From contig CADATZ010000001.1 in the NCBI GenBank assembly GCA_902791025.1, forward strand, positions 434,001 to 498,000: a stretch of DNA of 64,000 bases, read 5' to 3'. Below the pieces are notes generated by a model that was given only the letters and a program-made list of their open reading frames with translations, was not told the origin of the DNA and did not search any database. The DNA is from an uncultured Chloroflexota bacterium. Lineage in GTDB: Bacteria > Chloroflexota > Anaerolineae > Anaerolineales > Anaerolineaceae. Position numbers and translations under genes: made by a program. Below, piece after piece: positions 26,277-34,325 of the stretch. The first letter of the stretch is position 1; each line of letters begins with the position of its first letter.

Positions 26277-27653
26277 ATGCGAAAAATAATTACCCTGATG
26301 GCATTAATGTGCCTGTTACTTGTATTTCAAAGTGTTTTTGCACAAACCTATGACTCGCCAAAACCCAACAATGTTCCTTATGACGGAACAGTACATTATT
26401 TACTGATTGCGGGAAACACGAGAGGAAATGAATCTCTTCATTTCTGGTATGAAAATCCAAGTACAAACGAATGGAGTGAAAATCCGGAAAATATCCCAGG
26501 TGGAAAATATCCGGGTAAATACACTGTCAGATGGACGATGATCAACGGAGACCAAAATCCAAATCAGATTCCGGAAAATGAATTACATTACAATGAAGAA
26601 ACAGTGACGATTTCACTCAACGAAACTGATACTCCGGATCCGAAACAGGATTTGATTTATAAGGCTAATGATAAGCAATTTCTCGTAGACACAAAAGATG
26701 CCAAATGTGAAAATGAAGTCTGCAGACTTCCTATTTACGATGATATTTATTACTTCCGTCTTTGCCCATCAACCACTTCCTGTCCATCAGTTCAATGGGA
26801 TGCAATGATCCCCTCTGCCAGCGGAGTCCGCGCATACAGAATCGAATATATCATTGGTTCACCTGAAGAGACACCAGAGAGTGACATAGCTAATGGATAT
26901 ATTTGGGCGGAAATCAAATATCAGGCATCTGATTCCAGTCAGATTCCAACTATCGATCCTGATGATACTGAAACACCGACACCTGAAACACCGACACCTG
27001 AAACACCAACACCTGAAACGCCAACACCGGAAACACCAACACCGGAGACCGTGACACCTGAGCCGCATCCTGTACGTCCCTCCCACAATGGACCGTTTTA
27101 TCGGATTGGTGATGGAAGCGATTTATTCACAGAAGATCTGAGCCTCCCGGCAACAGGATTCCCGACACATTTCAATATTCCGCTGGCGATTCAGCCTGAA
27201 AATATCAGCTATGAAAGCCTCGCTATGCGCATTCAAATTCCGGTAATCAATGTTGATGTTGAACTAACCGGTGTACCGGAAGTAGACAGCACCTGGGCAG
27301 TAGAATGGCTGGCTGATCGTGCGGGGCTTTTGAGCCGTTCTGCGATGCCGGGAGAAGGGCATGCAATGATTGCCGCGCATAACCATTTGAACGCGGAAGA
27401 GATTGGCCCATTCGCTCTCCTTTTCTCTCTTGAAGAAAACGACCGCATTTTTATAAACACTCCGGAAGGTGGACTCCAAATCTACAGCGTTTATGCAAAT
27501 GAGCTTCTGGAACCTGATGACGTAAAAGCCATGGCAGCAATCGCCCAAAAGGAAACCAATTCTTTGATTCTCGTCACTTGCGAAAATGAAATGGTTGATG
27601 GTGGGTATATGAACCGCCGAGCGATTTTCGCAAAGCCGGTGGCAAGCCTTTAA
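26277..27653 (+). CDS. Secreted sortase-fold protein with a TPE repeat linker
   Basis: A signal peptide (residues 1-22, ending VFAQ) leads an N-terminal region of about 200 residues with no recognised domain. A linker of six ETPTP-type repeats (about 231-263) follows, then a C-terminal sortase domain (about 310-458). The catalytic residues are visible: His in AAHNH (H368), Cys in LVTCEN (C435) and Arg in MNRRAIF (R447/R448). Sortases cut sorting signals and attach proteins to the envelope; this one has its catalytic domain at the end of a long extracellular stalk. No LPxTG-type substrate is seen nearby, so the target is unknown. SD is AAGGAGAG. Confidence 0.82.
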   Translation: MRKIITLMALMCLLLVFQSVFAQTYDSPKPNNVPYDGTVHYLLIAGNTRGNESLHFWYENPSTNEWSENPENIPGGKYPGKYTVRWTMINGDQNPNQIPENELHYNEETVTISLNETDTPDPKQDLIYKANDKQFLVDTKDAKCENEVCRLPIYDDIYYFRLCPSTTSCPSVQWDAMIPSASGVRAYRIEYIIGSPEETPESDIANGYIWAEIKYQASDSSQIPTIDPDDTETPTPETPTPETPTPETPTPETPTPETVTPEPHPVRPSHNGPFYRIGDGSDLFTEDLSLPATGFPTHFNIPLAIQPENISYESLAMRIQIPVINVDVELTGVPEVDSTWAVEWLADRAGLLSRSAMPGEGHAMIAAHNHLNAEEIGPFALLFSLEENDRIFINTPEGGLQIYSVYANELLEPDDVKAMAAIAQKETNSLILVTCENEMVDGGYMNRRAIFAKPVASL

Positions 27654-27691
27654 AGTTTATATATGAAGCAATAGTATAGAGTTCTAACAGG

Positions 27692-27721
27692 GAGAGAGGG
27701 TTTTATGCCTTCTCTCTTTTC
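27692..27721 (+). terminator. Rho-independent terminator after the sortase gene
   Basis: Stem GAGAGAGGG (27692-27700) with CCTTCTCTC (27708-27716, one G-T pair), followed by TTTTC. Confidence 0.75.
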
Positions 27722-27786
27722 ATTTCTAACGTATGGGCTTCGTATACGGGGCTGATTGAAAGAAGAGCTTCTCAAGTATCATCATG

Positions 27787-29388
27787 TTATTTTTCTCTCC
27801 TCAACATGCTCCACTCATCATTACGGATAATGATAAAACCTGTACAGCTCTCAAGATCAGAGGGTATCATTTGTGGATCCAGATAAACATAAATCGAATC
27901 CACATCGATCATCCCACATGTCAAATTTTCCATATTAAGCGGGTCCCCGCCATAGATATGTTCAATTTCTCTTGCATTCGCGCTGCGGTTATACGTCATA
28001 TGTTTTTCCGCGGCAACCAGGGCAATAGTATCTTTCATTTTTGAATCACCCTCAGAGCAATAAATGTGTTTTATATCCTCTGGAATTGATTCAGTAAATG
28101 TTGAAGGCAATGAAGGAAGTGTATTATCCGGATTGCGGAAACGGAAAGAAGTCTGCGTGTGAAATGCATGAAGATCGTATAATTGAACAACAGCACAGAT
28201 GACAACGATGCCCTGTGTTATGATTCTTTTCCTGCCGCTGCTCTCCATCACTTGCGACAACGAGTATATAACGGTAAATAAAACCAAATAATAAAGCGGC
28301 CACACCAACCTTCCCGACGAACGGAAAACGGAAAGAGTTGATAAAATTTTTTCGGGCAGATTAATTTGATAAATAATTCTTTTGTCAAAGTATCCGATAT
28401 TCGATGCCGCAAGCACAATCAACCCTGCTGCCGGAAGGATATAGGGAAAGCTCTTGCGAAAGATCGTTTTTACTGAAAAGACTAATCCAAATAGAACCAG
28501 CATGATCATACCAAGTCCCCAATAATTAAACCCTTCATATTGCAGTGAGAACCTCGGTCTTGGCTGCAGCATAGCGGGTATCGAGTCCGGATTGATAAAG
28601 GCATTCAGATTCATGGATAATTCGCCGAAACTTCCCGATTGTGGAAGGATATGAGTGTAGCCTGCTGCATAATAGCCTAATAGTATCGAAACGGGAAATA
28701 CGATAAACGCCGCGATGAGCTTCGTACAAGATCTTTTTTTGATGAACATGTGGATCACCTGAAGCACCCAGAGAAAAGCAAGCATGGGAATGAAATAAAA
28801 ATGGATCAGGAGAGTAGCTTCCGTAATGAGAAACCAACCAACCGGATTCCATCGGGAGTCATCCTGAAGAATCAAAAAAATACCAAATAAAATGATCCAG
28901 TGAGCCGTTAATGTATCATGAATGATGGCCCGCTGAAGCACAACGGGATTCAGGATCGCAATAAGCGCTGACAACAATGACAGCATGAAATTTCCTGTCA
29001 GTTTCCAGCTTATTTTCACCGAAAGGGAACCAATCAACAAATATGAAAGAACGATCCATATTCCATTGAATTGGAATGTTTCCGGCAGAACGTTTTTGAA
29101 TATTTTAAAAATAAAGCAAAATAAAGGATTTGAGTCTGTTACGATTACAGACGTGCCGACCGGATAGCTTAGGTCCCGCATAAAAAACAGATATCGATTC
29201 CAGGAGCTGTTCCTGTAAAACCGCCAGCCAAGATAATGCTGAAGGTTATCCCCGCCGCCATTTGTCACCCAATTCGTATTCAAAGGATCAACATTTTCAG
29301 GTGAAAATATTGCTATAATAAATATCAATGCTATCAAACAGCCGCTGAATATACAGAACAATTCTTTTTTATTTTGAAACATGACCAC
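27787..29388 (-). CDS. Polytopic membrane protein, DUF6311/GT-C-like
   Basis: 533 residues with about 11-12 membrane segments. The N-terminal loop contains NGGGDNLQHYLGWRFYRNSSW (near 44-64) and DLSYPVGTSVIVTDSNPL, features of DUF6311 proteins, which resemble GT-C glycosyltransferases that use lipid-linked sugars. The conserved Asp near 49 is the candidate catalytic residue. It would act at the outer face of the membrane, perhaps on cell-surface glycans; no other glycan genes adjoin. The start is a GTG at 29388 with AGGA about 10 bases upstream; an ATG two codons later is an alternative. Confidence 0.72.
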   Translation of the reverse strand: MVMFQNKKELFCIFSGCLIALIFIIAIFSPENVDPLNTNWVTNGGGDNLQHYLGWRFYRNSSWNRYLFFMRDLSYPVGTSVIVTDSNPLFCFIFKIFKNVLPETFQFNGIWIVLSYLLIGSLSVKISWKLTGNFMLSLLSALIAILNPVVLQRAIIHDTLTAHWIILFGIFLILQDDSRWNPVGWFLITEATLLIHFYFIPMLAFLWVLQVIHMFIKKRSCTKLIAAFIVFPVSILLGYYAAGYTHILPQSGSFGELSMNLNAFINPDSIPAMLQPRPRFSLQYEGFNYWGLGMIMLVLFGLVFSVKTIFRKSFPYILPAAGLIVLAASNIGYFDKRIIYQINLPEKILSTLSVFRSSGRLVWPLYYLVLFTVIYSLSQVMESSGRKRIITQGIVVICAVVQLYDLHAFHTQTSFRFRNPDNTLPSLPSTFTESIPEDIKHIYCSEGDSKMKDTIALVAAEKHMTYNRSANAREIEHIYGGDPLNMENLTCGMIDVDSIYVYLDPQMIPSDLESCTGFIIIRNDEWSMLRREK

Positions 29389-29402
29389 TTATTCATTTTC
29401 CT

Positions 29403-29422
29403 GTCATGACCCGGGTCATGAC
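29403..29422. promoter_or_regulatory. Perfect 20-bp palindrome between divergent genes
   Basis: GTCATGACCCGGGTCATGAC is its own reverse complement. It sits 14 bases upstream of the GT-C-like gene start and about 180 bases upstream of the amidase gene. A third half-unit (GACCCGGT) follows directly. It is a candidate operator for a dimeric regulator; no regulator gene is adjacent. Confidence 0.5.
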
Positions 29423-29603
29423 CCGGTATAAAACCAAACCTGATCCTCATGAAAAAACTGAAGTTTTTTTTTCTTAACAGTTCCTTTAACAATCTTCTTA
29501 TACTATTCTAATCTTAATCAGGTATATCTTATAAATAAAAACATTAAAGATGAATTAATTCAAACCAATGAGTATTGAGATATGGTAAACTAATAAATAA
29601 CAT

Positions 29604-30419
29604 ATGAAAAAGTATTCTTTCTTTAAAGCTCTTATAACGATTTTATTCAGTGCTCTGATCACAGCTACGATTTTGGTTACTTTCTCTCCGGGAGCAGAAT
29701 ACATCGATCAACTCGTACCTGCGGCTGAAACAGACACAGTCAATATCGCAGCACAAAACAATCAGCGAAAAATTATCGGGCTGATTCCGGGACATTATGG
29801 ATTTGACAGCGGGTTCCAATGCGGTGCTGAGTATAATTTTGTGAAGGAATCCGATGTGAACCTTCGCATTGCCGTCATGGTACGTGACTATCTTGAAGCG
29901 CAGGGCTACACTGTCAATTTCATGCACGAGTTTGACCCGGATCTGACAAACTACACTGCATTGGCTTTGGTTTCCATTCATTCGAGCACCTGCGATACAA
30001 AAAAAGGAACGATCCAGTCCGGCTTTTATGTTACGACGGGTGGTCAGAACACATATCCGTCCGAAAGTAAACGGTTAAATGACTGTCTGACATATCACTA
30101 TGCGCAAAATTCAGAATTAAATTTTCTGGGTGAAAATTATACACCGGGTGAAGAAATGTTGTATGCATTCGATACAGTCAACAACTACACGACCATTTCA
30201 ATCGTTCACACCGGTTTTCTTGGTACTGATTATCGCACAATTTCAGAAAAAACAAACAGTCTTGCTAAGGGAATTGCTGATGGCATCAATTGTTATGTAG
30301 AGGATGAGGCTGTGGGTAGTTTGTATAAAGCACAGCCGATCGATACTTTGTCAACGATCGCATCAGCACAAAAAATTTATAAAATACCTCTTTCTAATGC
30401 TATTGCTTCAGAAGAATAG
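29604..30419 (+). CDS. Membrane-anchored N-acetylmuramoyl-L-alanine amidase-like protein
   Basis: An N-terminal membrane anchor or signal (residues 8-29) is followed by an Amidase_3-type fold: GHYGFDSG near 63-70 (first His), KESDVNLRIAVMVRDYLEAQG near 83-103 (Glu), and SIHSSTCDT near 124-132 (second His). These are the expected zinc ligands of peptidoglycan amidases. The rest is divergent, so the exact bond cut is uncertain. There is no clear SD before the ATG. The downstream gene follows after 11 bases with a strong SD, so the two are co-transcribed. Confidence 0.7.
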   Translation: MKKYSFFKALITILFSALITATILVTFSPGAEYIDQLVPAAETDTVNIAAQNNQRKIIGLIPGHYGFDSGFQCGAEYNFVKESDVNLRIAVMVRDYLEAQGYTVNFMHEFDPDLTNYTALALVSIHSSTCDTKKGTIQSGFYVTTGGQNTYPSESKRLNDCLTYHYAQNSELNFLGENYTPGEEMLYAFDTVNNYTTISIVHTGFLGTDYRTISEKTNSLAKGIADGINCYVEDEAVGSLYKAQPIDTLSTIASAQKIYKIPLSNAIASEE

Positions 30420-30430
30420 GAGGATCGAAA

Positions 30431-30853
30431 ATGAGTAATCACGCTTTTTTTTCCGGATTAGTATATGATGAACTTGATAACCTGCTTGAAACCGTAACCA
30501 TAGGTAATGAATCATTTTATATTGTCGACGATTATGGATTTAAACGTCACATTGAATCAAGAGAAGTTGACGAAAAAATATTCCATCTTTTTACGGATCA
30601 AATCGATGGAAATGAAGAATATCTGGCTAACGCCGCAGCTAATATGACAGGGAAAACAGATTTATTCTCAATGGCAATGTTTAAAAATCAGCTGCTGAAC
30701 ATCGACAAGGAAATTGATTCCATGCTGAAACAGGCGCCGCCTCCGGGATTAGCTGAGTTTCTCGGAATGTCCGGGTTCAAAGTAAATATTGATCTGCATG
30801 GCAATATCACGCATGTAAATATGCCTGCCGTTGCAGACGGCTCAGACGAATAA
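30431..30853 (+). CDS. Hypothetical protein downstream of the amidase-like gene
   Basis: 140 residues with a perfect AGGAGG-type SD 7 bases before the ATG. Soluble and acidic, no signal peptide or membrane segment. It has a predicted helical middle and a Pro-rich APPPGLAEFLGMSG segment near 103-116. Not recognised. It shares an operon with the amidase-like gene and ends at a strong bidirectional terminator. Confidence 0.75.
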   Translation: MSNHAFFSGLVYDELDNLLETVTIGNESFYIVDDYGFKRHIESREVDEKIFHLFTDQIDGNEEYLANAAANMTGKTDLFSMAMFKNQLLNIDKEIDSMLKQAPPPGLAEFLGMSGFKVNIDLHGNITHVNMPAVADGSDE

Positions 30854-30856
30854 AAA

Positions 30857-30890
30857 GGGAGCCGGGAGTTGATAACCCGGCTCTTTTATA
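30857..30890. terminator. Bidirectional rho-independent terminator
   Basis: Stem GAGCCGGG (30859-30866) with CCCGGCTC (30876-30883), T-run on the plus side and A-run (T-run on minus) on the other. It serves two convergent genes whose stops lie 40 bases apart. Confidence 0.9.
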
Positions 30891-30894
30891 TTTC

Positions 30895-31239
30895 TTACTT
30901 TAGACCATTGAACAGGTCAATGATTTCTTTCCAATCTTCTTCAAAGAAGAACAGTGTTGCACCGGGCATTTCAATAGAATAAATGATATCTCCATCAATT
31001 TCTTCACATGCTGCCAGGTAGCTTTCCGTCTCCGCAATGGTACCCGTTATCCCAAGCGGGATCTTGACAACCTCATCAGCAAATTCAAGGAATTCATCCC
31101 ACTCTTCCGTAAAGAAATTCACGGTGACTTTGCCCAAATAAAGGTTGTAAATGGTTTCCCCATCCGGTTCGTAAGATTTTACAACGTCAAACTGTTCCGT
31201 GCTGGTAACGATTTCAGTCTTTGATTCCATTTGAGCCAT
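30895..31239 (-). CDS. Hypothetical acidic protein with an internal duplication
   Basis: 114 residues, very acidic. GGAGG lies 8 bases before the ATG. Two similar halves are visible: YLGKVTVNFFTEEWDEFLEF near 34-53 and EMPGATLFFFEEDWKEIIDL near 91-110. This suggests an internal duplication of a beta-alpha unit. Not recognised. Its first 26 bases overlap the end of the AI-2E-type permease gene, so translation is probably coupled. Confidence 0.75.
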   Translation of the reverse strand: MAQMESKTEIVTSTEQFDVVKSYEPDGETIYNLYLGKVTVNFFTEEWDEFLEFADEVVKIPLGITGTIAETESYLAACEEIDGDIIYSIEMPGATLFFFEEDWKEIIDLFNGLK

Positions 31240-32578
31240 GTCTTTTTCCTCCTTTTATTTCAATACAACGGGCTTTAAATGTTTTCTTATGATATTTTAG
31301 TTTATCATATATTTTCACAAATTTATGTTTGTATTGACTGAAATATTCTTTCAGCGACAATGGTTTTGAAACTGTCTCAATATTAGTCCATGGATCCTTG
31401 TCTTCAAGTTTACAGAGAACGTAACGTAAAATTAGTTTCAGAGTAGCGACCAGAGGTGCCGCCAGGAATATTCCCAGAAAACCCATTGCCCGCCCGCAGA
31501 TCAATGCAGCGGCTAAAACCGCAGCAGGATGCACTTTCAATGTCTCAGCAAGGAACTTCGGTTGAACAAAACCATCCATAAACTTGTCGATCAGGAAAGA
31601 TATTATAATAACCAGAATGGCATACGACAGGTTATTCATTCCGAATAATGTTGTTTCCTGAAACAAAGCAACCAGGAAAACAGCTCCCCACGCAAAAAAG
31701 GATCCGATATAAGGGATCATTCGTGTCAGTCCGACAACAACGGACAAAACGATTGCGTAACGGACACCCAGAAGGATATAAAGGAACGAATATACCACCA
31801 GCGAAATCAATAGCAGCATCATCTGTCCCCATAGGAAATGCTGCCAGATCAATGAAAGGTGATACCTCCCCATTTCTATGTCATATCCATATCCGCTGAT
31901 TTTGATCAGTTTATCTTCTTTCTTATCGTCCCGCATTTCCCATAAAATGAAAAATGAAAAACCATAAACAAAAAAGAACCACCCGATCTTCGACGTAATA
32001 CCCTGAACGAAAGTCATAACGCCATTACCGATTCTTTGGATAACATTTTGTATTTGAGCACTGAGCTCAGAATTTTCAAAATAATTCCTCGCCACATCTA
32101 CACCGGATCCTGCTTTGTTATCCAAAAATCCGAATATCACATCCGTCAGGTTGTCAGCTGAATTACCTAACAAATCGAATAAATTAACAAATTGTCCATA
32201 GACATAACTCACAATGAGTGTCATAACAGCCAATGTCAAAATCAACAGCAGACTATAAACAATTACGACAGCCCATTTATGAGATACTTTCCAGTTTTTC
32301 TTTATTGCAAGAACAACCGGTTTCAGATAGAAAACAAATAAAGCTGAAACAATAAGAGGTGTAATTAAATTTCGCAGGAAATACAGACAGACCAAAGAAA
32401 TAACAATCAGAATGATCAGGACTGTTTTTTTTGTATTATCCGGCCATTTCGGCGAATATTCTGTTTCTTCAGTCTGATTATCATCAGAAACGAAAACGAC
32501 CGGCGGATTTACAGCCGGTCTGTTCTTTCTGATTTTTTCAGACAATTTATTCAGAATATCGTCAATATCTATAACCAT
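31214..32578 (-). CDS. AI-2E family (UPF0118/PerM-like) transporter
   Basis: 454 residues from ATG 32578 (AGGA just upstream); the frame also opens at 32620 inside the FHA gene, but without an SD. About eight membrane segments with the large extramembrane region between the third and fourth, and the GLTRMIPYIGSFFAW and KVHPAAVLAAALICGRAMGFLGIFLAAP motifs of the PerM/AI-2E exporter family. An extended N-terminal cytoplasmic part carries a Pro/Glu-rich stretch. Family members export small molecules, peptides or Na+/H+; the substrate is unknown. It starts 5 bases after the FHA gene stop, so the two share an operon. Confidence 0.85.
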   Translation of the reverse strand: MVIDIDDILNKLSEKIRKNRPAVNPPVVFVSDDNQTEETEYSPKWPDNTKKTVLIILIVISLVCLYFLRNLITPLIVSALFVFYLKPVVLAIKKNWKVSHKWAVVIVYSLLLILTLAVMTLIVSYVYGQFVNLFDLLGNSADNLTDVIFGFLDNKAGSGVDVARNYFENSELSAQIQNVIQRIGNGVMTFVQGITSKIGWFFFVYGFSFFILWEMRDDKKEDKLIKISGYGYDIEMGRYHLSLIWQHFLWGQMMLLLISLVVYSFLYILLGVRYAIVLSVVVGLTRMIPYIGSFFAWGAVFLVALFQETTLFGMNNLSYAILVIIISFLIDKFMDGFVQPKFLAETLKVHPAAVLAAALICGRAMGFLGIFLAAPLVATLKLILRYVLCKLEDKDPWTNIETVSKPLSLKEYFSQYKHKFVKIYDKLKYHKKTFKARCIEIKGGKRHGSNGIKD

Positions 32579-32583
32579 ATTTC

Positions 32584-34185
32584 CTAACGCACATAATTTG
32601 CGCATGTATCCGCATCCCAAAGGAAGGGGAATACATCACACCACAAACGATTATGATCGATTATGAAAATAAAGATTCCGATAACCAACAAAACGCCCAA
32701 TATGATCCCTAACGTTTTGTACAATTTCTTTTTCTTTGCTTTATCGGGATCTGCTTCTCTCTTTTGTTTTTGCGGTTCCTGATATTGCTGGGCATAAGGA
32801 TTATTCCCATATGGCATTTGCTGCCCCATCATGCCGGGCTGCTGACCGTAAGGATTATTGCCATATGGCATCTGCAGGCCCATCATACCGGGCTGCTGAC
32901 CGTAAGGATCATTACCATAAGGCATCTGCTGTCCCATCATACCGGGCTGCTGACCGTAGGGATCATTTCCATACGGCATTTGCTGGCCCATCATACCGGG
33001 TTGCTGGGCATAAGGATCATTTCCATACGGCATTTGCTGTCCCATCATGCCGGGCTGCTGACCGTAAGGATCATTGCCATAAGGCATCTGCTGCCCCATC
33101 ATGCCAGGCTGCTGCTGACTGTAAGGGTCATTACCATAAGGCATCTGCTGCCCCATCATGCCAGGCTGCTGCTGACTGTAAGGGTCATTACCATAAGGCA
33201 TCTGCTGTCCCATCATACCGGGCTGCTGTCCATAAGGATCATTTCCGAATCCCATAGGTTGATTCATTTGCTGAGCATAAGGAGAGTTACCAAATGCATT
33301 TTGCGGCATTTGCTGCGAATACGGATTCGCCCCATAAGGCGTTTGTGACGTTTGGTCCATCACAGGCTGTTGTTGAGAAAAAGAATTATCATTCATAGCA
33401 TTATGTGACTGTTTATTTACGGGATCAGCAAACCCGGAAGCAGGTTGTTGTGAATCAGCGACATTGTTTTGAAATCCTGAAACGGGAGACTGTTGGTCAG
33501 CAGCACCTGAAAATGAAGCAGCTTGACCATCTGTAACCATTTGGGGATTCTGTACAGGTATTGGGTTATTATTGAATCCGCTCATATTCATTTGACCGTA
33601 TGGATTTGCCTGATTGCCGCCAAAAGCAGCCTGTTGACCCTGATTCATACCTGCCATACCATAATTTGTGTTATAGCTTTGATTGAATCCGAAATTATCA
33701 GCAGCAGGCTGTTGATTTTGAGCATTCGCCGGAGCAAAACCATTTACTGCTCCATCATTAGAATTATTGACATTATCGTTATTCATAGGAATTCCTTGCT
33801 TCTTCTCGAAATTATATGAATCCGGAGCATTGCCTGCCGGAATATCAGTACTATTCCACTGGGTACCGGGATCAAATCCTGCAACCCTTTGAAAAACCAG
33901 CATAACATCCCCGCCAAGTCCAATCACATCATTTTCAGATAGCTGGACCGGGGCTGAAATTTGCGAATTATTAACGACTGTTCCATTCGTTGAATTGTTA
34001 TCGACCAAGACAACAGACCCATTCTGTTGTACATACAAAAACACATGAATTCTTGAAATTGAGTTTTCGGTCAAAACAATATCACAAGAAGAATCTCTCC
34101 CGATTTTTGTTTCTTCTTTTGTGATCGGGAATATTTTTCCTGCCTGCGAACCCGAATAAAAACAAAGCTGATATTGAGTATTCAT
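32584..34185 (-). CDS. FHA-domain membrane protein with PYGNDPYGQQ repeats
   Basis: An N-terminal forkhead-associated domain (about 5-100) has the phosphothreonine-binding GRDSSCDIVL, SISRIHVFL and NSTNGTVVNN motifs. About 330 residues follow that are rich in Gln, Asn, Gly and Pro. The last part is a tandem array of a 17-residue unit (PYGNDPYGQQPGMMGQQ) in about nine copies. A basic segment leads to one membrane helix near 492-514 and a short Cys/Trp-containing tail. This suggests a phospho-dependent scaffold anchored in the membrane with a flexible, phase-separation-prone linker. No Ser/Thr kinase gene is in the window. Upstream of the AI-2E-type gene in one operon. Confidence 0.85.
   Translation of the reverse strand: MNTQYQLCFYSGSQAGKIFPITKEETKIGRDSSCDIVLTENSISRIHVFLYVQQNGSVVLVDNNSTNGTVVNNSQISAPVQLSENDVIGLGGDVMLVFQRVAGFDPGTQWNSTDIPAGNAPDSYNFEKKQGIPMNNDNVNNSNDGAVNGFAPANAQNQQPAADNFGFNQSYNTNYGMAGMNQGQQAAFGGNQANPYGQMNMSGFNNNPIPVQNPQMVTDGQAASFSGAADQQSPVSGFQNNVADSQQPASGFADPVNKQSHNAMNDNSFSQQQPVMDQTSQTPYGANPYSQQMPQNAFGNSPYAQQMNQPMGFGNDPYGQQPGMMGQQMPYGNDPYSQQQPGMMGQQMPYGNDPYSQQQPGMMGQQMPYGNDPYGQQPGMMGQQMPYGNDPYAQQPGMMGQQMPYGNDPYGQQPGMMGQQMPYGNDPYGQQPGMMGLQMPYGNNPYGQQPGMMGQQMPYGNNPYAQQYQEPQKQKREADPDKAKKKKLYKTLGIILGVLLVIGIFIFIIDHNRLWCDVFPFLWDADTCANYVR
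32800..33245. repeat. 51-bp tandem coding repeat in the FHA gene
   Basis: About nine imperfect copies of a 51-54 base unit (plus strand: CCGGGCTGCTGACCGTAAGG ... CATCTGCTGTCCCATCATA) encode the 17-18-residue PYGNDPYGQQPGMMGQQM repeat. Neighbouring units differ at synonymous sites and in an extra Gln, which indicates expansion by slippage or recombination. Confidence 0.9.
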
Positions 34186-34325
34186 TCTTTATCCCTTATA
34201 GATATGTTTTTAGACCTAAACTAAATTATAACATGTGAAAAAAATAAATCAAGGATTTTTTAATGATAAAAGGCATTTTTTAGGATTATTTGATAAAAGA
34301 TATATAATTAGACAGGAGATTATCA

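Noticed and set aside
32800-33245. Regular repeats that could suggest a CRISPR array
   Set aside because: The units are contiguous, in frame inside the FHA gene, and there are no unique spacers or cas genes.
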